Of a stretch of DNA of 64,000 nucleotides, positions 36,529-45,298 are shown in pieces. The stretch comes from Thioalkalivibrio sulfidiphilus HL-EbGr7. GTDB taxonomy: Bacteria > Pseudomonadota > Gammaproteobacteria > Ectothiorhodospirales > Ectothiorhodospiraceae. A program made the translations under genes and the position numbers. The notes under the pieces are model-generated. The model had not been told where the DNA came from and made no database searches. It saw nothing but the letters and a program-made list of their open reading frames with translations. Location: the NCBI RefSeq assembly GCF_000021985.1, contig NC_011901.1:1116001-1180000 (forward strand). The letters run 5' to 3'. The first letter of the stretch is position 1. Each line of letters opens with the position of its first letter.

Positions 36529-36677
36529 GCCTTGAATCGCAATCATGGGTTCTGTATTTCGGAACGAATAGCGCATTGCCGAGCGGGTGACTTTTCCCGT
36601 CCGCGCGTTGTCCATCAACATGGGGGCAGGCGCTGTCCTGAATCCCCCGTGAACCTGAGAGACCGCCGGAGCTCGCC

Positions 36678-37610
36678 ATGATTCCCCGTCCCAAGCACCT
36701 GTCCCGCCGCCGTTTCCTGACCTGGCTCGGGGGTGCCAGCCTGCTGCCGTTGCTCCCGGGTGTACCGGCCGGGGCGAATCCCGCCGAGATCCTCACCCGC
36801 CCCATCCCGTCCTCGGGTGAAGCGCTCCCGGTGATCGGCATGGGCACCTGGCTGACCTTCGACGTGGGCGAGAACCGCGCCCGCCGGGACGATCGGACCC
36901 AGGTGCTGCGCACCTTCTTCGAACACGGCGGCCAGCTGGTGGACTCCTCGCCCATGTACGGTTCCGCCGAGGCGGTGCTGGGTCATGCCCTGGAGCAGAT
37001 TCCGTCGCCGCCGCTGTTCTCCGCCACCAAGGTCTGGACCTGGGGCCAGCGGGCCGGAGAGAGCGAGATGGAGCGTTCCCGGCAGCTGTGGGGCGTGGGG
37101 CGCTTTGATCTCATGCAGGTGCATAACCTGCTGGACTGGGAGGCCCACTTGGAGACCCTGCTGCGCTACAAGCAGGAGGGTCGTATCCGTTACCTGGGCA
37201 TGACCACCTCCCACGGCCGGCGCCACGACACTCTGGAGAGAATCATGCTGGGGCACGATCTCGACTTCGTGCAGTTCACCTACAACATGCTCGACCGGGA
37301 GGCGGAGGACCGTCTGCTGCCGCTCGCCCGGGAGCGGGGCATCGCGGTGATCATCAACCGGCCCTTCCAGCGCGGCGGTCTGTTCCGGCGCGTGGAGGGT
37401 CGCCCGCTGCCGGGCTGGGGTGCGGAGATCGGCTGCGAGACCTGGGCCCAGGCCTTCCTCAAGTTCATCGTCTCCCACCCGGCGGTCACCTGCGCCATCC
37501 CCGCCACCACCCGGGTGGAGCACATGATGCAGAACATGGGCGCGGCCTACGGGGCGCTGCCCGACGAGGCCCTGCGCCGGCGCATGCTGGTGGACTTCAA
37601 TGTGGCTTAA
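36678..37610 (+). CDS. Tat-exported aldo/keto reductase
   Basis: The 310-residue protein has a twin-arginine signal (SRRRFLTWLGGASLLPLLPG, cleavage near AGA) and then an AKR TIM barrel. GMGTWLTFDVG is followed by the catalytic Tyr in SSPMYGSAE, Lys in SATKVW and His in QVHNLLDWE. Export of a probable NADPH-type enzyme is unusual, and some Tat AKR-like proteins have lost the usual cofactor. The stop TAA is also part of the TTAA flank of a MITE-like element. Confidence 0.87.
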   Translation: MIPRPKHLSRRRFLTWLGGASLLPLLPGVPAGANPAEILTRPIPSSGEALPVIGMGTWLTFDVGENRARRDDRTQVLRTFFEHGGQLVDSSPMYGSAEAVLGHALEQIPSPPLFSATKVWTWGQRAGESEMERSRQLWGVGRFDLMQVHNLLDWEAHLETLLRYKQEGRIRYLGMTTSHGRRHDTLERIMLGHDLDFVQFTYNMLDREAEDRLLPLARERGIAVIINRPFQRGGLFRRVEGRPLPGWGAEIGCETWAQAFLKFIVSHPAVTCAIPATTRVEHMMQNMGAAYGALPDEALRRRMLVDFNVA

Positions 37611-37864
37611 CCCGCATATCTCACCGGGATCGCGGGAGCAGGCGAAGGATTCGCGTTCGTAGGCGCCGCTCTGGAGCGAAACCCATAGCCGTAGCTATGG
37701 GTTGAGTGAAGAGCAAGCCTACGGACGCGAAGACGAGCCTGAACCGCGATAGGACACCGGCGGGAACAGAGTGTGATGCTGAGCTCGGCGACCATTTCAG
37801 TGTATTCCACTTACGTTTCAGCCCGTTACGCGCCCGCCGGTGTCCGACCGGTGAGATATGCGGG
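37611..37864. mobile_element. MITE-like element, copy 2, flanked by TTAA duplication
   Basis: The 254-bp element has 17-bp terminal inverted repeats (CCCGCATATCTCACCGG), flanked by TTAA at 37607-37610 and 37865-37868. It shares the first 15 bp of its ends with the element at 5338-5513 but differs inside, where further inverted pairs occur (ACCCATAG/CTATGGGT and GACACCGGCGGG with its complement). No transposase is encoded. Confidence 0.82.
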
Positions 37865-37925
37865 TTAACGCTTGCGCCTGATGCAGGTGCCAGGGGTCTG
37901 CTTGCATTTCTGCGGGATTGGTTGA

Positions 37926-37948
37926 AAATATGACCATGTGGTCATTTT
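37926..37948. promoter_or_regulatory. Operator-like palindrome upstream of the antitoxin gene
   Basis: ATGACCA-TG-TGGTCAT (37930-37945) is a perfect 7-bp inverted repeat set in A/T flanks, 16 bp before the antitoxin start. Autorepression by the toxin-antitoxin complex at such a site is the rule for this class. Confidence 0.65.
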
Positions 37949-37961
37949 GAGGGCTTGTTCC

Positions 37962-38198
37962 ATGCGCACCGTGCAGATCGTTGAGGCCAAGGCCCGTTTC
38001 TCCGCCTTGCTGGCGGCAGTCGAGGCCGGCGAAGAGATCGCCATCACCCGCCATGGCAAGGTGGTGGCGCGCCTGGTGCCGGATCGCCCGCGCATGGCCT
38101 CGGAACTGTTTCGCCCCATGTGGGATCACGCCGATGAGATGGACCTGGAGGCGCCGGCCGACCTGATCCCGGAGCCTGTGTCCGAATCCCTGGACTGA
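37962..38198 (+). CDS. Phd/YefM-family antitoxin
   Basis: The 78-residue protein starts MRTVQIVEAKARFSALLAAV and has the Phd/YefM fold signature (GEEIAITRHGKVVARLVPD). The acidic C-terminal tail would wrap the toxin. It is 1 bp upstream of a PIN-domain toxin gene. A Phd-type antitoxin with a VapC-type toxin is a common pairing. The ATG at 37962 fits better than the longer frame, which begins in the operator. Confidence 0.9.
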   Translation: MRTVQIVEAKARFSALLAAVEAGEEIAITRHGKVVARLVPDRPRMASELFRPMWDHADEMDLEAPADLIPEPVSESLD

Positions 38199-38199
38199 C

Positions 38200-38604
38200 A
38201 TGCCCTATCTGCTGGATACCAACATCCTCATTGCGGCGATGAAGGGGCACCCGCAGGTGCGCGAGCACCTGGAGGTTACGCCGTTGCAGGAGATCGTGTT
38301 GTCTCCGGTGGTGCTTGGCGAACTCGAACTGGGTGTGGCCAAGAGCCGGTATCGGGACAAGAACGCGGCCCGTCTTGCCGAATTGGTCCGAGGCATTGCG
38401 CTGCAACCCATCGATGCCGAGGTGGCGCGCCACTACGCCCGCATACGGGCCGCACTGGAGCAGGCGGGTACGCCCATTGGCGCCAATGACTACTGGATCA
38501 CGGCTCAGGCCCTGGCCCAGGAACTGATCCTGGTGAGTGACAATGTCCGGGAGTTTTCCCGCGTGGGTGGACTGAAACTGCAAAACTGGATGGCGGCGCC
38601 ATGA
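38200..38604 (+). CDS. vapC: VapC-type PIN-domain toxin
   Basis: The 134-residue PIN ribonuclease shows the acidic residues Asp6 (LLDTNIL), Glu41 (VLGELELG), Asp97 (GANDYWI) and Asp114 (LVSDN). VapC toxins cleave tRNA or rRNA when released from the antitoxin. The key residues are intact. Its stop overlaps the HIT gene start as ATGA. Confidence 0.93.
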   Translation: MPYLLDTNILIAAMKGHPQVREHLEVTPLQEIVLSPVVLGELELGVAKSRYRDKNAARLAELVRGIALQPIDAEVARHYARIRAALEQAGTPIGANDYWITAQALAQELILVSDNVREFSRVGGLKLQNWMAAP

Positions 38605-39014
38605 ACCCATTCGAACTCGATGCCCGCCTCGCGGCAGACACCCTCGCCCTCGGTGAATCCGAGTTGTGCCTCTATCGCCTCATGGACGATGCCCGCTGGC
38701 CCTGGGTGATCCTGGTGCCCAGGCGTGCCGGCGTGACCGAGATCCACGACCTGAACGATACCGACCACGACACCCTGTGGGCGGAGTCCCGCGCCGTGGC
38801 CCGCGCCCTCGCCGAGGCGTTCGATGCCCGCTCCATGAACGTGGCCAAGCTCGGCAACGTGGTGTCCCAGCTGCACCTGCATCACGTGGTGCGCCAGGAG
38901 GGCGACCCGGCCTGGCCCGGCCCGGTGTGGGGTTTCGGGCAGCGGGTGGCCTATGAAGGGCGGGCGCGCGAGGAGATGGTGACCCGGTTGAGGGATTGTT
39001 TGGGGTTGGGTTGA
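38601..39014 (+). CDS. HIT-family hydrolase (Q-x-H-x-H variant)
   Basis: The 137-residue protein has a HIT fold with ARWPWVILVPRR near the start and VSQLHLHHVVRQ as the active-site strand. The first His of the usual triad is Gln, a known subfamily feature. It probably hydrolyses a nucleotide ester. It overlaps vapC by 4 bp, so it may be translated with the toxin-antitoxin pair. Confidence 0.87.
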   Translation: MNPFELDARLAADTLALGESELCLYRLMDDARWPWVILVPRRAGVTEIHDLNDTDHDTLWAESRAVARALAEAFDARSMNVAKLGNVVSQLHLHHVVRQEGDPAWPGPVWGFGQRVAYEGRAREEMVTRLRDCLGLG

Positions 39015-39046
39015 GGTTGGTGCTTTGTGCTTTGTTGATCCAAGTT

Positions 39047-39153
39047 GTAGGCCGGACAAAGCGTAGCGGTGTCCGGCATAAGTTGCCCGATACCGCTTGC
39101 GCTCTATCGGGCCTACAGATCTTTGTTTATCCAAGTACCAAGTACCAAGTACC
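39047..39153. repeat. REP-like palindrome plus three AAGTACC heptamers
   Basis: GTAGGCCGGACA at 39047 is mirrored by a GGGCCTAC ending at 39116, with inner complementary stretches. Three tandem AAGTACC units follow at 39133-39153. They fill the gap between the convergent HIT and radical SAM genes. Confidence 0.75.
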
Positions 39154-39157
39154 GCTT

Positions 39158-40123
39158 TTAACTCAACGCCCCGCCGCAACTCGACCCCTGCCCGGCGGTG
39201 CACCCGAAACAGTGATCCGCCACGGCGATCTCCCGGCCTTCCAGATCCACCTCCATCAGCGCCCGCAGATGGTTACGGGCCGTGCCGCCCCCCAGGGGCA
39301 TGCGCAGCATCTGGTTGAAGTCGCAGTCGTGGACATAGCCCTGCCAGTCCACGCTGATCAGCGAGCGGCACATCACCGCCGCCAGGTTCTCGTCCCGGTG
39401 GGCGCCTTTCAGCAGGTCCAGGTATGCCTCCAGCCGCCCCTCCTTGCGCAGCTGCTTGCCGAAGCGGTGGATGGGCATGTTGGCGATGGTGAACAGCTGG
39501 TTGAACACCACGCCGTACTGTTCGCCCAGGTGGCGCTTGTAATCCGCCTCCAGCGGCCCCTGGGGCGGCGGCAGGCTGGGGCCCTGGGGGTTGAAGACCA
39601 GGTCCAGTACCAGGCCGCTGCCCGGTTGTCCGTAGCCCCGGGCGTTGAGCTGTTGCAGGCCCCGGATGCTGGCCTGGAAGACCCCGTCGCCCCGCTGGGC
39701 GTCCACGTTCTGCTCCAGGTAACAGGGCAGGGAGGCCACCACCTCCACCCGGTGCTCGGCGAGAAACGCCGCCAGGTCATCCTGGCCGGGCTGCTCCAGG
39801 ATGGTGAGATTGCAGCGGTCCATGACCTTCACCCCCAGGCGCCGGGCCTCGCGCACGAGGTCACGGAAATGGGGATTCATCTCCGGCGCGCCACCGGTGA
39901 GGTCCAGGGTCTTCGCCCCCGAGGCGCGCAGGTAATCGAGCACGAGGTCCACCGTGTCCCGGTCCATCACCTCCCGGCGGTTGGGGCCGGCATTCACGTG
40001 ACAATGAAAGCAGGTCTGGTTGCACACGTAGCCCAGGTTCACCTGCAGGGTCTCGAGCCGGCCACGGCGGATGGCCGGGAAGCGGGTGTCGTGCAAGGGG
40101 ATCAGGGGCTGGGTTGCGGACAT
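39158..40123 (-). CDS. arsS: ArsS-like radical SAM protein
   Basis: The 321-residue protein has the radical SAM cluster motif CNQTCFHCHVNAG near residue 34, DLTGGAPEMNPHF, and a C-terminal DUF3641-type cysteine region (CDFNQMLRMPLGG, then CFGCTAGQGSSCGG) that may hold an extra Fe-S cluster. This matches the family named ArsS, tied to arsenosugar synthesis. No arsM gene is in the window. It is followed, 8 bp apart on the same strand, by the end of a disulfide reductase gene. Confidence 0.83.
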   Translation of the reverse strand: MSATQPLIPLHDTRFPAIRRGRLETLQVNLGYVCNQTCFHCHVNAGPNRREVMDRDTVDLVLDYLRASGAKTLDLTGGAPEMNPHFRDLVREARRLGVKVMDRCNLTILEQPGQDDLAAFLAEHRVEVVASLPCYLEQNVDAQRGDGVFQASIRGLQQLNARGYGQPGSGLVLDLVFNPQGPSLPPPQGPLEADYKRHLGEQYGVVFNQLFTIANMPIHRFGKQLRKEGRLEAYLDLLKGAHRDENLAAVMCRSLISVDWQGYVHDCDFNQMLRMPLGGGTARNHLRALMEVDLEGREIAVADHCFGCTAGQGSSCGGALS

Positions 40124-40131
40124 GGGTGTTC

Positions 40132-41571
40132 CTACGGTATGAGACGTTGAATCCAGCGTACCAGACGTCGGGTGGCGGGGCCGAAAAGCCTCGGGCTGTA
40201 GGCGGTATTGACCGCGCGGCGATGGATTTGTGCCAGGGTGGGGTAGGCGTGGATGGTGGCGGCGATGCGGCTCACGGGGATCTTCGCCTGCATGGCGAGC
40301 GCCAGTTCGTGGATCAGCTCGCCGGCCCGGGGGCCCAGCAGGGCGGCGCCCACCAGCCGCCCCTTGCGCACCAGCAGTTTCGCCTCGCCCGCGGTCTCGC
40401 CCTCGGCCAGGGCCCGGTCCACCTGGCTGAAGGGGAAGCGCAGCACCTCCACCTCAAGCCCCTGCTCACGGGCCTCCCGTTCATTGAGCCCGACGCGCGC
40501 CAGTTCCGGGTCGCAGTAGATCACCCGGGGCAGCACCCGGTAGTCGGCCTTTCGGGGCAGGCGGAATACCGCATTGGTAATCACGATGCCCGCCTCATAT
40601 TCGGCCGCGTGGGTGAAAGGGTAGGGCGTGTCGCAGCAGTCGCCGCAGGCATAGATGTGTTTGGCGCTGCTGCGCAGGCGCCGGTCCACGCGGATGCCGC
40701 GTGCGCCGAAGTCCACCCCCGCCGCCTCCAGGCCCAGGTCCTCCACGTTGGGCCGGCGCCCCGTGGCCACCAGGATCGCGTCGACTTCCAGTGTCCGGGA
40801 ACAAGCGTCCTGTACGTAGTCGAGGCGTTTCACGGCATCCAGGCAGCTTACGCCGGTCACCTGCGCGCCGAGCCGGATCTCCAGACCTTCCCGATCCAGG
40901 ATGGCCTTCAGCGCCTCGCCGGTGTCCGGATCCTCGCCGGGCAGCAGGCGAGCTGCAGCTTCCAGGATCGTGACCCGGCTGCCCAGCCGGGCCAGGGCCT
41001 GGCCCAGCTCCAGCCCGATGGGCCCGCCGCCGAGCACCGCCAGGCGGCGGGGCAGGCTGCGCTGGGTCCAGAGGCTGTCGCTGGTGAGACAGCCGGCCTC
41101 ATCGAGGCCGGGGATGGCAGGGATGGCAGGCCGTGAGCCGGTGGCAATGACAAACCGCCGCCCGGTGATGCGCCGGCCCTCCACCATGAGATCCCGGGGG
41201 GCGGTGAAACGGGCCTGGCCGAAGATCACCTCCACCCCGTAGCCCCGGAAGCGTTCCGGGTCGTCATGGGCCTGGATGGAGTCGATGACGCTGCGTACCC
41301 GGTCCATGACGGCGCCCAGGTCCACGCGGGGATCGGCCGCCGGCAGCCCGAACTCGCCGGCCCGACGCATCAGGGAGGCCACTTTGGCGCTGTGGATCAG
41401 GGTCTTGCTGGGCACGCAGCCGGTGTGCAGGCAATCGCCGCCCAGTTTCGGGCCTCGCTCGATCAGGGTGGTGCGCACCCCCAGCTGGCCCGCCACGCTG
41501 GCCGTGACCAGCCCGCCCACGCCGCCGCCGATGATCACCAGTTCCGGGTTGTCTTGCTGTCGGGGACTCAT
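40132..41571 (-). CDS. FAD-dependent pyridine nucleotide-disulfide oxidoreductase (mercuric reductase-like)
   Basis: The 479-residue flavoprotein has the FAD motif VIIGGGVGGLVTASVAG, the redox-active pair in GGDCLHTGCVPSK, the NAD(P) motif AVLGGGPIGLELGQ and a C-terminal dimerisation domain with IHAYPTLAQIH. It lacks the N-terminal metal-binding domain and the C-terminal Cys pair of true MerA. It is upstream of the ArsS-like gene on the same strand with an 8-bp gap, so they are probably cotranscribed. The ATG giving MSPRQQD is chosen; one three codons earlier is possible. Confidence 0.87.
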   Translation of the reverse strand: MSPRQQDNPELVIIGGGVGGLVTASVAGQLGVRTTLIERGPKLGGDCLHTGCVPSKTLIHSAKVASLMRRAGEFGLPAADPRVDLGAVMDRVRSVIDSIQAHDDPERFRGYGVEVIFGQARFTAPRDLMVEGRRITGRRFVIATGSRPAIPAIPGLDEAGCLTSDSLWTQRSLPRRLAVLGGGPIGLELGQALARLGSRVTILEAAARLLPGEDPDTGEALKAILDREGLEIRLGAQVTGVSCLDAVKRLDYVQDACSRTLEVDAILVATGRRPNVEDLGLEAAGVDFGARGIRVDRRLRSSAKHIYACGDCCDTPYPFTHAAEYEAGIVITNAVFRLPRKADYRVLPRVIYCDPELARVGLNEREAREQGLEVEVLRFPFSQVDRALAEGETAGEAKLLVRKGRLVGAALLGPRAGELIHELALAMQAKIPVSRIAATIHAYPTLAQIHRRAVNTAYSPRLFGPATRRLVRWIQRLIP

Positions 41572-41618
41572 GGGTATCATTACGGGGCCAGGCGCGCATC
41601 GGATGCAAGGCACGGCAA

Positions 41619-41643
41619 CAAAAAGGGGGCTTCATCGCCCCCT
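41619..41643 (-). terminator. Rho-independent terminator of the diiron oxygenase gene
   Basis: AGGGGGC/GCCCCCT form a 7-bp stem with a 6-nt loop. On the minus strand it is followed by a T-run (TTTTTG), 24 bp past the gene's stop. Confidence 0.85.
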
Positions 41644-41666
41644 CTCTGCGTAGTGATCGGCCTCTG

Positions 41667-42530
41667 TCAGCGCCAGTTGAGCTTGAGCCCGTGGTCCTCC
41701 AGGACCCGCAGGGCCGATTCCACGCAGCGGTCCACGAAGGCGGTGCGCTGGGTGTTCTGGCGTGCCAGGCGCGCCCAGCGGCGGCCGTCGGACAGCCCGG
41801 CCAGCTCATAGATGCGAGGGCGGGGATAGTAGAAGGCGTGCACGAACTGGCTGAACACCGCGTTCATCACCGGCCGGAACAGGGCGCGCTGCAGGGGCGA
41901 GAGCTGATCCACCATGCCCCCCAGGGTCTCCCGGGCGTGGGCGATGTGGCGCGCCTCGTCGATCACGTGCACGGTGATCATGTCGTAGATGGTGGGGCAG
42001 ATGTCGTCCCGGTGCTTGCGGATCAGCCGGTTCATGCGATCCGGCACCTCCTCGCCGATCAGCACCGCGATCCAGAAGGCCGGGGACTCGTAGGGTGCGT
42101 GGCGGCCCAGCAGGTTGGCCAGGTTGAAGCGCCGGAAGCGGGTGCGCGGCATGGGCAGGCGGGAGCGGCGCATCAGCTCCAGGAACATCAGGCTGTGGCC
42201 GGCCTCCTCGCGCAGCTCGTGCAGGCGGTAGGTGGCCCGGGACAGGTCGCCGCCCAGGTGCCCCATGGAGCGGCTGATGCGCTCCATGAACAGGCTCTCC
42301 AGCCACAGCGCCCCCTCGATGAAATTGATGAACTCGTACTGGGACAGGGCCTGGCGGCGTTCCAGGGGCAGGGCGTCGAACTCCGGGATGCCGTGCAGGG
42401 ACACGGCCTCCTCGGGCAGCCAGAAGCTTTCCAGACTGAGCGCTTCCCAGTCCACCCGGGCCAGCGGGTCCAGGTAGGGGGTGCTGTTGCGGCTCAGGTG
42501 CTCCAGGAGTTCGGAAGAGGGCTGGGTCAT
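41667..42530 (-). CDS. AurF-type diiron oxygenase family protein
   Basis: The 287-residue all-helical protein has ferritin-like diiron ligands: Glu in FIEGALWLESLF, EEAGH in LREEAGHSLMFLE, Glu in GEEVPDRMNR, and DEARH in VIDEARHIAHAR. The pattern fits the AurF/para-aminobenzoate N-oxygenase-like family. Substrate is unknown. It has its own terminator and is not part of an obvious operon. Confidence 0.78.
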   Translation of the reverse strand: MTQPSSELLEHLSRNSTPYLDPLARVDWEALSLESFWLPEEAVSLHGIPEFDALPLERRQALSQYEFINFIEGALWLESLFMERISRSMGHLGGDLSRATYRLHELREEAGHSLMFLELMRRSRLPMPRTRFRRFNLANLLGRHAPYESPAFWIAVLIGEEVPDRMNRLIRKHRDDICPTIYDMITVHVIDEARHIAHARETLGGMVDQLSPLQRALFRPVMNAVFSQFVHAFYYPRPRIYELAGLSDGRRWARLARQNTQRTAFVDRCVESALRVLEDHGLKLNWR

Positions 42531-42693
42531 GGCCTTGATCGGGTCTTGATCCGTGGCTGCAAAACCCCAGATTCGTCACTGCTGCCGGGGTCTGCCGGAA
42601 ATTAGCATTTGCTTAATAAGCGGTGAATGATAGCCGCTTGTCACGAGCGGGTAAAATATCCTTCACCGACACCTATGCGGAGCCCCATGGGCC

Positions 42694-43029
42694 ATGAGTC
42701 GCAGAAAGAGCATCTACAAGGTCAGTTTCATCAACCAGGGCAAGGTCTACGAGGTCTTCGCCCAGAAGGTCTACCAGGCCGACCTTTACGGTTTCGTGGT
42801 CATCGAGCAGCTGATCTTCGGCGAGCGCAGCACCGTGGTGGTGGACCCGGGCGAGGAGCGGCTCAAGAGCGAGTTCGAGTCCGTGCGCCGCAGCTTCGTA
42901 CCCATGCACGCCATCATCCGCATCGACGAGGTGGAAAAGGAGGGTGTGGCCAAGATCCACGAACTGGGCGCCAACGTCACCGCCTTCCCGCCCACCCTGC
43001 CGCCCCCGGGCGGGCGCCGGGACGGCTGA
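42694..43029 (+). CDS. DUF1820 family protein
   Basis: The 111-residue protein starts MSRRKSIYKVSFINQGKVYE and contains FVVIEQLIFGERSTVVVDPG, PMHAIIRIDEVEKEG and a Pro-rich tail. This is the DUF1820 family, widespread in gammaproteobacteria and of unknown function. The compact beta-rich N-terminal half has no transmembrane segment. A tRNA-Ser gene follows. Confidence 0.88.
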   Translation: MSRRKSIYKVSFINQGKVYEVFAQKVYQADLYGFVVIEQLIFGERSTVVVDPGEERLKSEFESVRRSFVPMHAIIRIDEVEKEGVAKIHELGANVTAFPPTLPPPGGRRDG

Positions 43030-43150
43030 AAAGGCCCCGCGGGGTATTTGCAGAAGTCCCGCATCTGGGGTAACCTTCCGCCCCTTGCCCGGCCCCGGAT
43101 GGAGCCCGGCAGCCCGCCCAGCATGAGTCCTCGGGGCGGAAACATCCAGC

Positions 43151-43241
43151 GGAGAGGTGGCCGAGTGGTTGAAGGCGCACGCCTGGAAAGTGTGTATACG
43201 GTAACCCCGTATCGAGGGTTCGAATCCCTCCCTCTCCGCCA
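43151..43241 (+). tRNA. tRNA-Ser (anticodon GGA)
   Basis: The 91-nt cloverleaf has acceptor GGAGAGG/CCTCTCC, a long variable arm (TATACGGTAACCCCGTAT), a GGTTCGAATCC T-arm and an encoded CCA. The loop CTGGAAA gives anticodon GGA for UCC/UCU. Confidence 0.96.
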
Positions 43242-43296
43242 TATTCCCCATGCCTTTTGCACGCCCGGATCGGCTTGATTTTCCCGCACGTTCAAT

Positions 43297-43411
43297 GGTG
43301 ACCCGCATCGGTCCCCTCGCGACAACAAGCTGTGAACCCCGCCAGGCCCGGAAGGGAGCAACGGTAACAGTGGACTTGGGCGCCGGGGTGTGGCTGGTGC
43401 GGGTTGCCACC
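43297..43411 (+). ncRNA. ffs: 4.5S signal recognition particle RNA
   Basis: GGTGACCCGCATC pairs with the 3' end GGTGCGGGTTGCCACC to form a long stem. The apical domain has the conserved GCCAGGCCCGGAAGGGAGCA with the GGAA tetraloop and the internal loops that bind Ffh. It lies between tRNA-Ser and dnaX, as in many gammaproteobacteria. Confidence 0.95.
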
Positions 43412-43420
43412 TTTTAAGGC

Positions 43421-43490
43421 AGTGGCAAGTCTCAAGTGGCTAGTGGCAAGGAAGGTCAACGGACGGTTTCCCTTGCCACTTGCCACTGTT
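43421..43490. repeat. Heptad-type inverted repeat between ffs and dnaX
   Basis: GGCAAGT, CTCAAGT, GGCTAGT, GGCAAGG on the left face CCTTGCCACTTGCCACT on the right. The left arm is almost the same as the one between guaB and guaA, so it is the same repeat type at two sites. Confidence 0.8.
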
Positions 43491-43561
43491 CCATTGAGCC
43501 AAGGGAATGTGCCTGCGGTATCATGGTCCCACCATGCTCACCCAGATCACGTAGCTTCCCA

Positions 43562-45223
43562 ATGTCCTATCAGGTTCTTGCCCGCAAATGGCGTCCGCGC
43601 AGTTTCGAGGAGATGGTGGGCCAGCCCCACGTGGTGCGCGCCCTCTCCAATGCCCTGCGCGACCAGCGCCTGCACCACGCCTACCTGTTCACGGGGACCC
43701 GCGGCGTGGGCAAGACCACCGTGGCCCGGGTGCTGGCCAAGTGCCTGAACTGCGAGACGGGGGTGACCGCCACCCCCTGCGGCCAGTGCAGCGCCTGTCG
43801 TGAGATCGACGAGGGGCGCTTCATCGACCTGATCGAGGTGGATGCCGCCTCCCGCACCAAGGTGGAGGACACCCGCGAACTGCTCGACAACGTGCAGTAC
43901 GCCCCCACCCGGGGCCGCTACAAGGTGTACCTCATCGACGAGGTGCACATGCTCTCCACCCACAGTTTCAACGCGCTGCTCAAGACCCTGGAAGAGCCGC
44001 CGCCCCACGTGAAGTTCCTGCTGGCCACCACGGACCCGCAGAAACTGCCGGTCACCATCCTGTCCCGCTGCCTGCAGTTCAGCCTCAAGGCCATGCCCGC
44101 GGACATGGTCGGCGCGCACCTGAAGAAGGTGCTGGAGCAGGAGGGGGTGGATTTCGATCCGCCTGCCATCATGCGCCTGGCCCGGGCCGCCTCGGGCAGC
44201 ATGCGCGATGCCCTCAGCCTGCTGGACCAGGCCATTGCTTATGGCAGCGGCGCCCTTCGCGACGACGACGTGCGCGAGATGCTCGGTGCCATCTCCCAGG
44301 ACCACCTGGAGCGCATGCTGCAGGCCCTGGCGGCCGGTGACGGACCCGCCCTGATGGGGGCCGTGGATGACCTGGCCCAGCGGGCCCCGGACTACAACGC
44401 GATACTTGGGGAACTGGTGTCCCTGCTGCACCAGGTGGCCCTGGCCCAGCAGGTGCCCGAGGCCCTGGACGAGGGCGCGGTGGACGTGGCGGCGGTGCAG
44501 GCTATGGCCCGGAGCCTGGCCCCCGAGGACGTGCAGCTCTATTACCAGATCGCCCTGCTGGCCCGGCGCGACCTGCCCCTGGCCCCCGATCCCCGGGCGG
44601 GCTTCGAGATGGCCCTGCTGCGCATGCTGGCCTTCCGGCCGGCGGGTGCCGGGGAGGCCGCGACAGCCTCGTCAGTGCGCAGCCGGCCAGCGCCGGAACC
44701 CCGCAGCGAGACCCAGACACGGGCACCGGTCGGGCACGCGCGCAGCGCGACGACACCGGAGCCGGCACCTGCGGTGCGCGAACCCCGCATGCCCGAACCC
44801 GCAGTCTCTCGTCCGGCACCGGCCCCGACCTCGACGGCGGCCCCCGGTGGGCTCGACTGGGTGGCCACGGTGGCGGCCATGGGACTGGCTGGCCCGGTCT
44901 TGAACCTGGCCAACCACTGCGCCGTGGGCCGCCACCAAGATGGAGAACTGGTGCTGAGCCTGGCCTCCCGGCACGAGACCCTGAAATCCGCAAACAGCGA
45001 ACGGCGCCTGATCGAGGCGGTCAGACAGTATCTGGGTGAAGACCTCAAGGTACGTATCGAGATCGGCGAGCCCACGGCGGAGACCCCGGCACAATCCCAG
45101 GTGCGCGCCTCGGAGGAACGTCAGCGGGCGGCGGAGGCGGCGGTGGCTGGCGATGAACTGACCGCCCGTCTGGGCGAGGTCTTCGGTGCCCAGGTGGTGC
45201 CGGGCTCCGTGAAACCCGTGTGA
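43562..45223 (+). CDS. dnaX: DNA polymerase III subunit gamma/tau
   Basis: DnaX is the clamp-loader motor. The 553-residue protein has Walker A GTRGVGKTT (about 45-53), the zinc-binding cysteines CLNCETG...CGQCSAC, Walker B DEVHMLS and sensor SRC. The AAA+ and collar domains end near residue 370. A Pro/Ala/Arg-rich linker and a short tau-like C-terminal domain (LDWVATVAAMGLAGP on) follow. I see no obvious A-rich slippery site for the gamma form. ybaB and recR follow in the usual order. Confidence 0.95.
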   Translation: MSYQVLARKWRPRSFEEMVGQPHVVRALSNALRDQRLHHAYLFTGTRGVGKTTVARVLAKCLNCETGVTATPCGQCSACREIDEGRFIDLIEVDAASRTKVEDTRELLDNVQYAPTRGRYKVYLIDEVHMLSTHSFNALLKTLEEPPPHVKFLLATTDPQKLPVTILSRCLQFSLKAMPADMVGAHLKKVLEQEGVDFDPPAIMRLARAASGSMRDALSLLDQAIAYGSGALRDDDVREMLGAISQDHLERMLQALAAGDGPALMGAVDDLAQRAPDYNAILGELVSLLHQVALAQQVPEALDEGAVDVAAVQAMARSLAPEDVQLYYQIALLARRDLPLAPDPRAGFEMALLRMLAFRPAGAGEAATASSVRSRPAPEPRSETQTRAPVGHARSATTPEPAPAVREPRMPEPAVSRPAPAPTSTAAPGGLDWVATVAAMGLAGPVLNLANHCAVGRHQDGELVLSLASRHETLKSANSERRLIEAVRQYLGEDLKVRIEIGEPTAETPAQSQVRASEERQRAAEAAVAGDELTARLGEVFGAQVVPGSVKPV

Positions 45224-45298
45224 GCCCCGAATTCGGGGCGGCAAGCGAGAGGGCCTTGCCGCCAACTAACGAACAACCCCAGCAAGACAGGTGATGAA

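Noticed and set aside
43562-45223. Programmed frameshift site for the gamma form of dnaX
   Set aside because: No A-rich slippery heptamer is visible before the linker.
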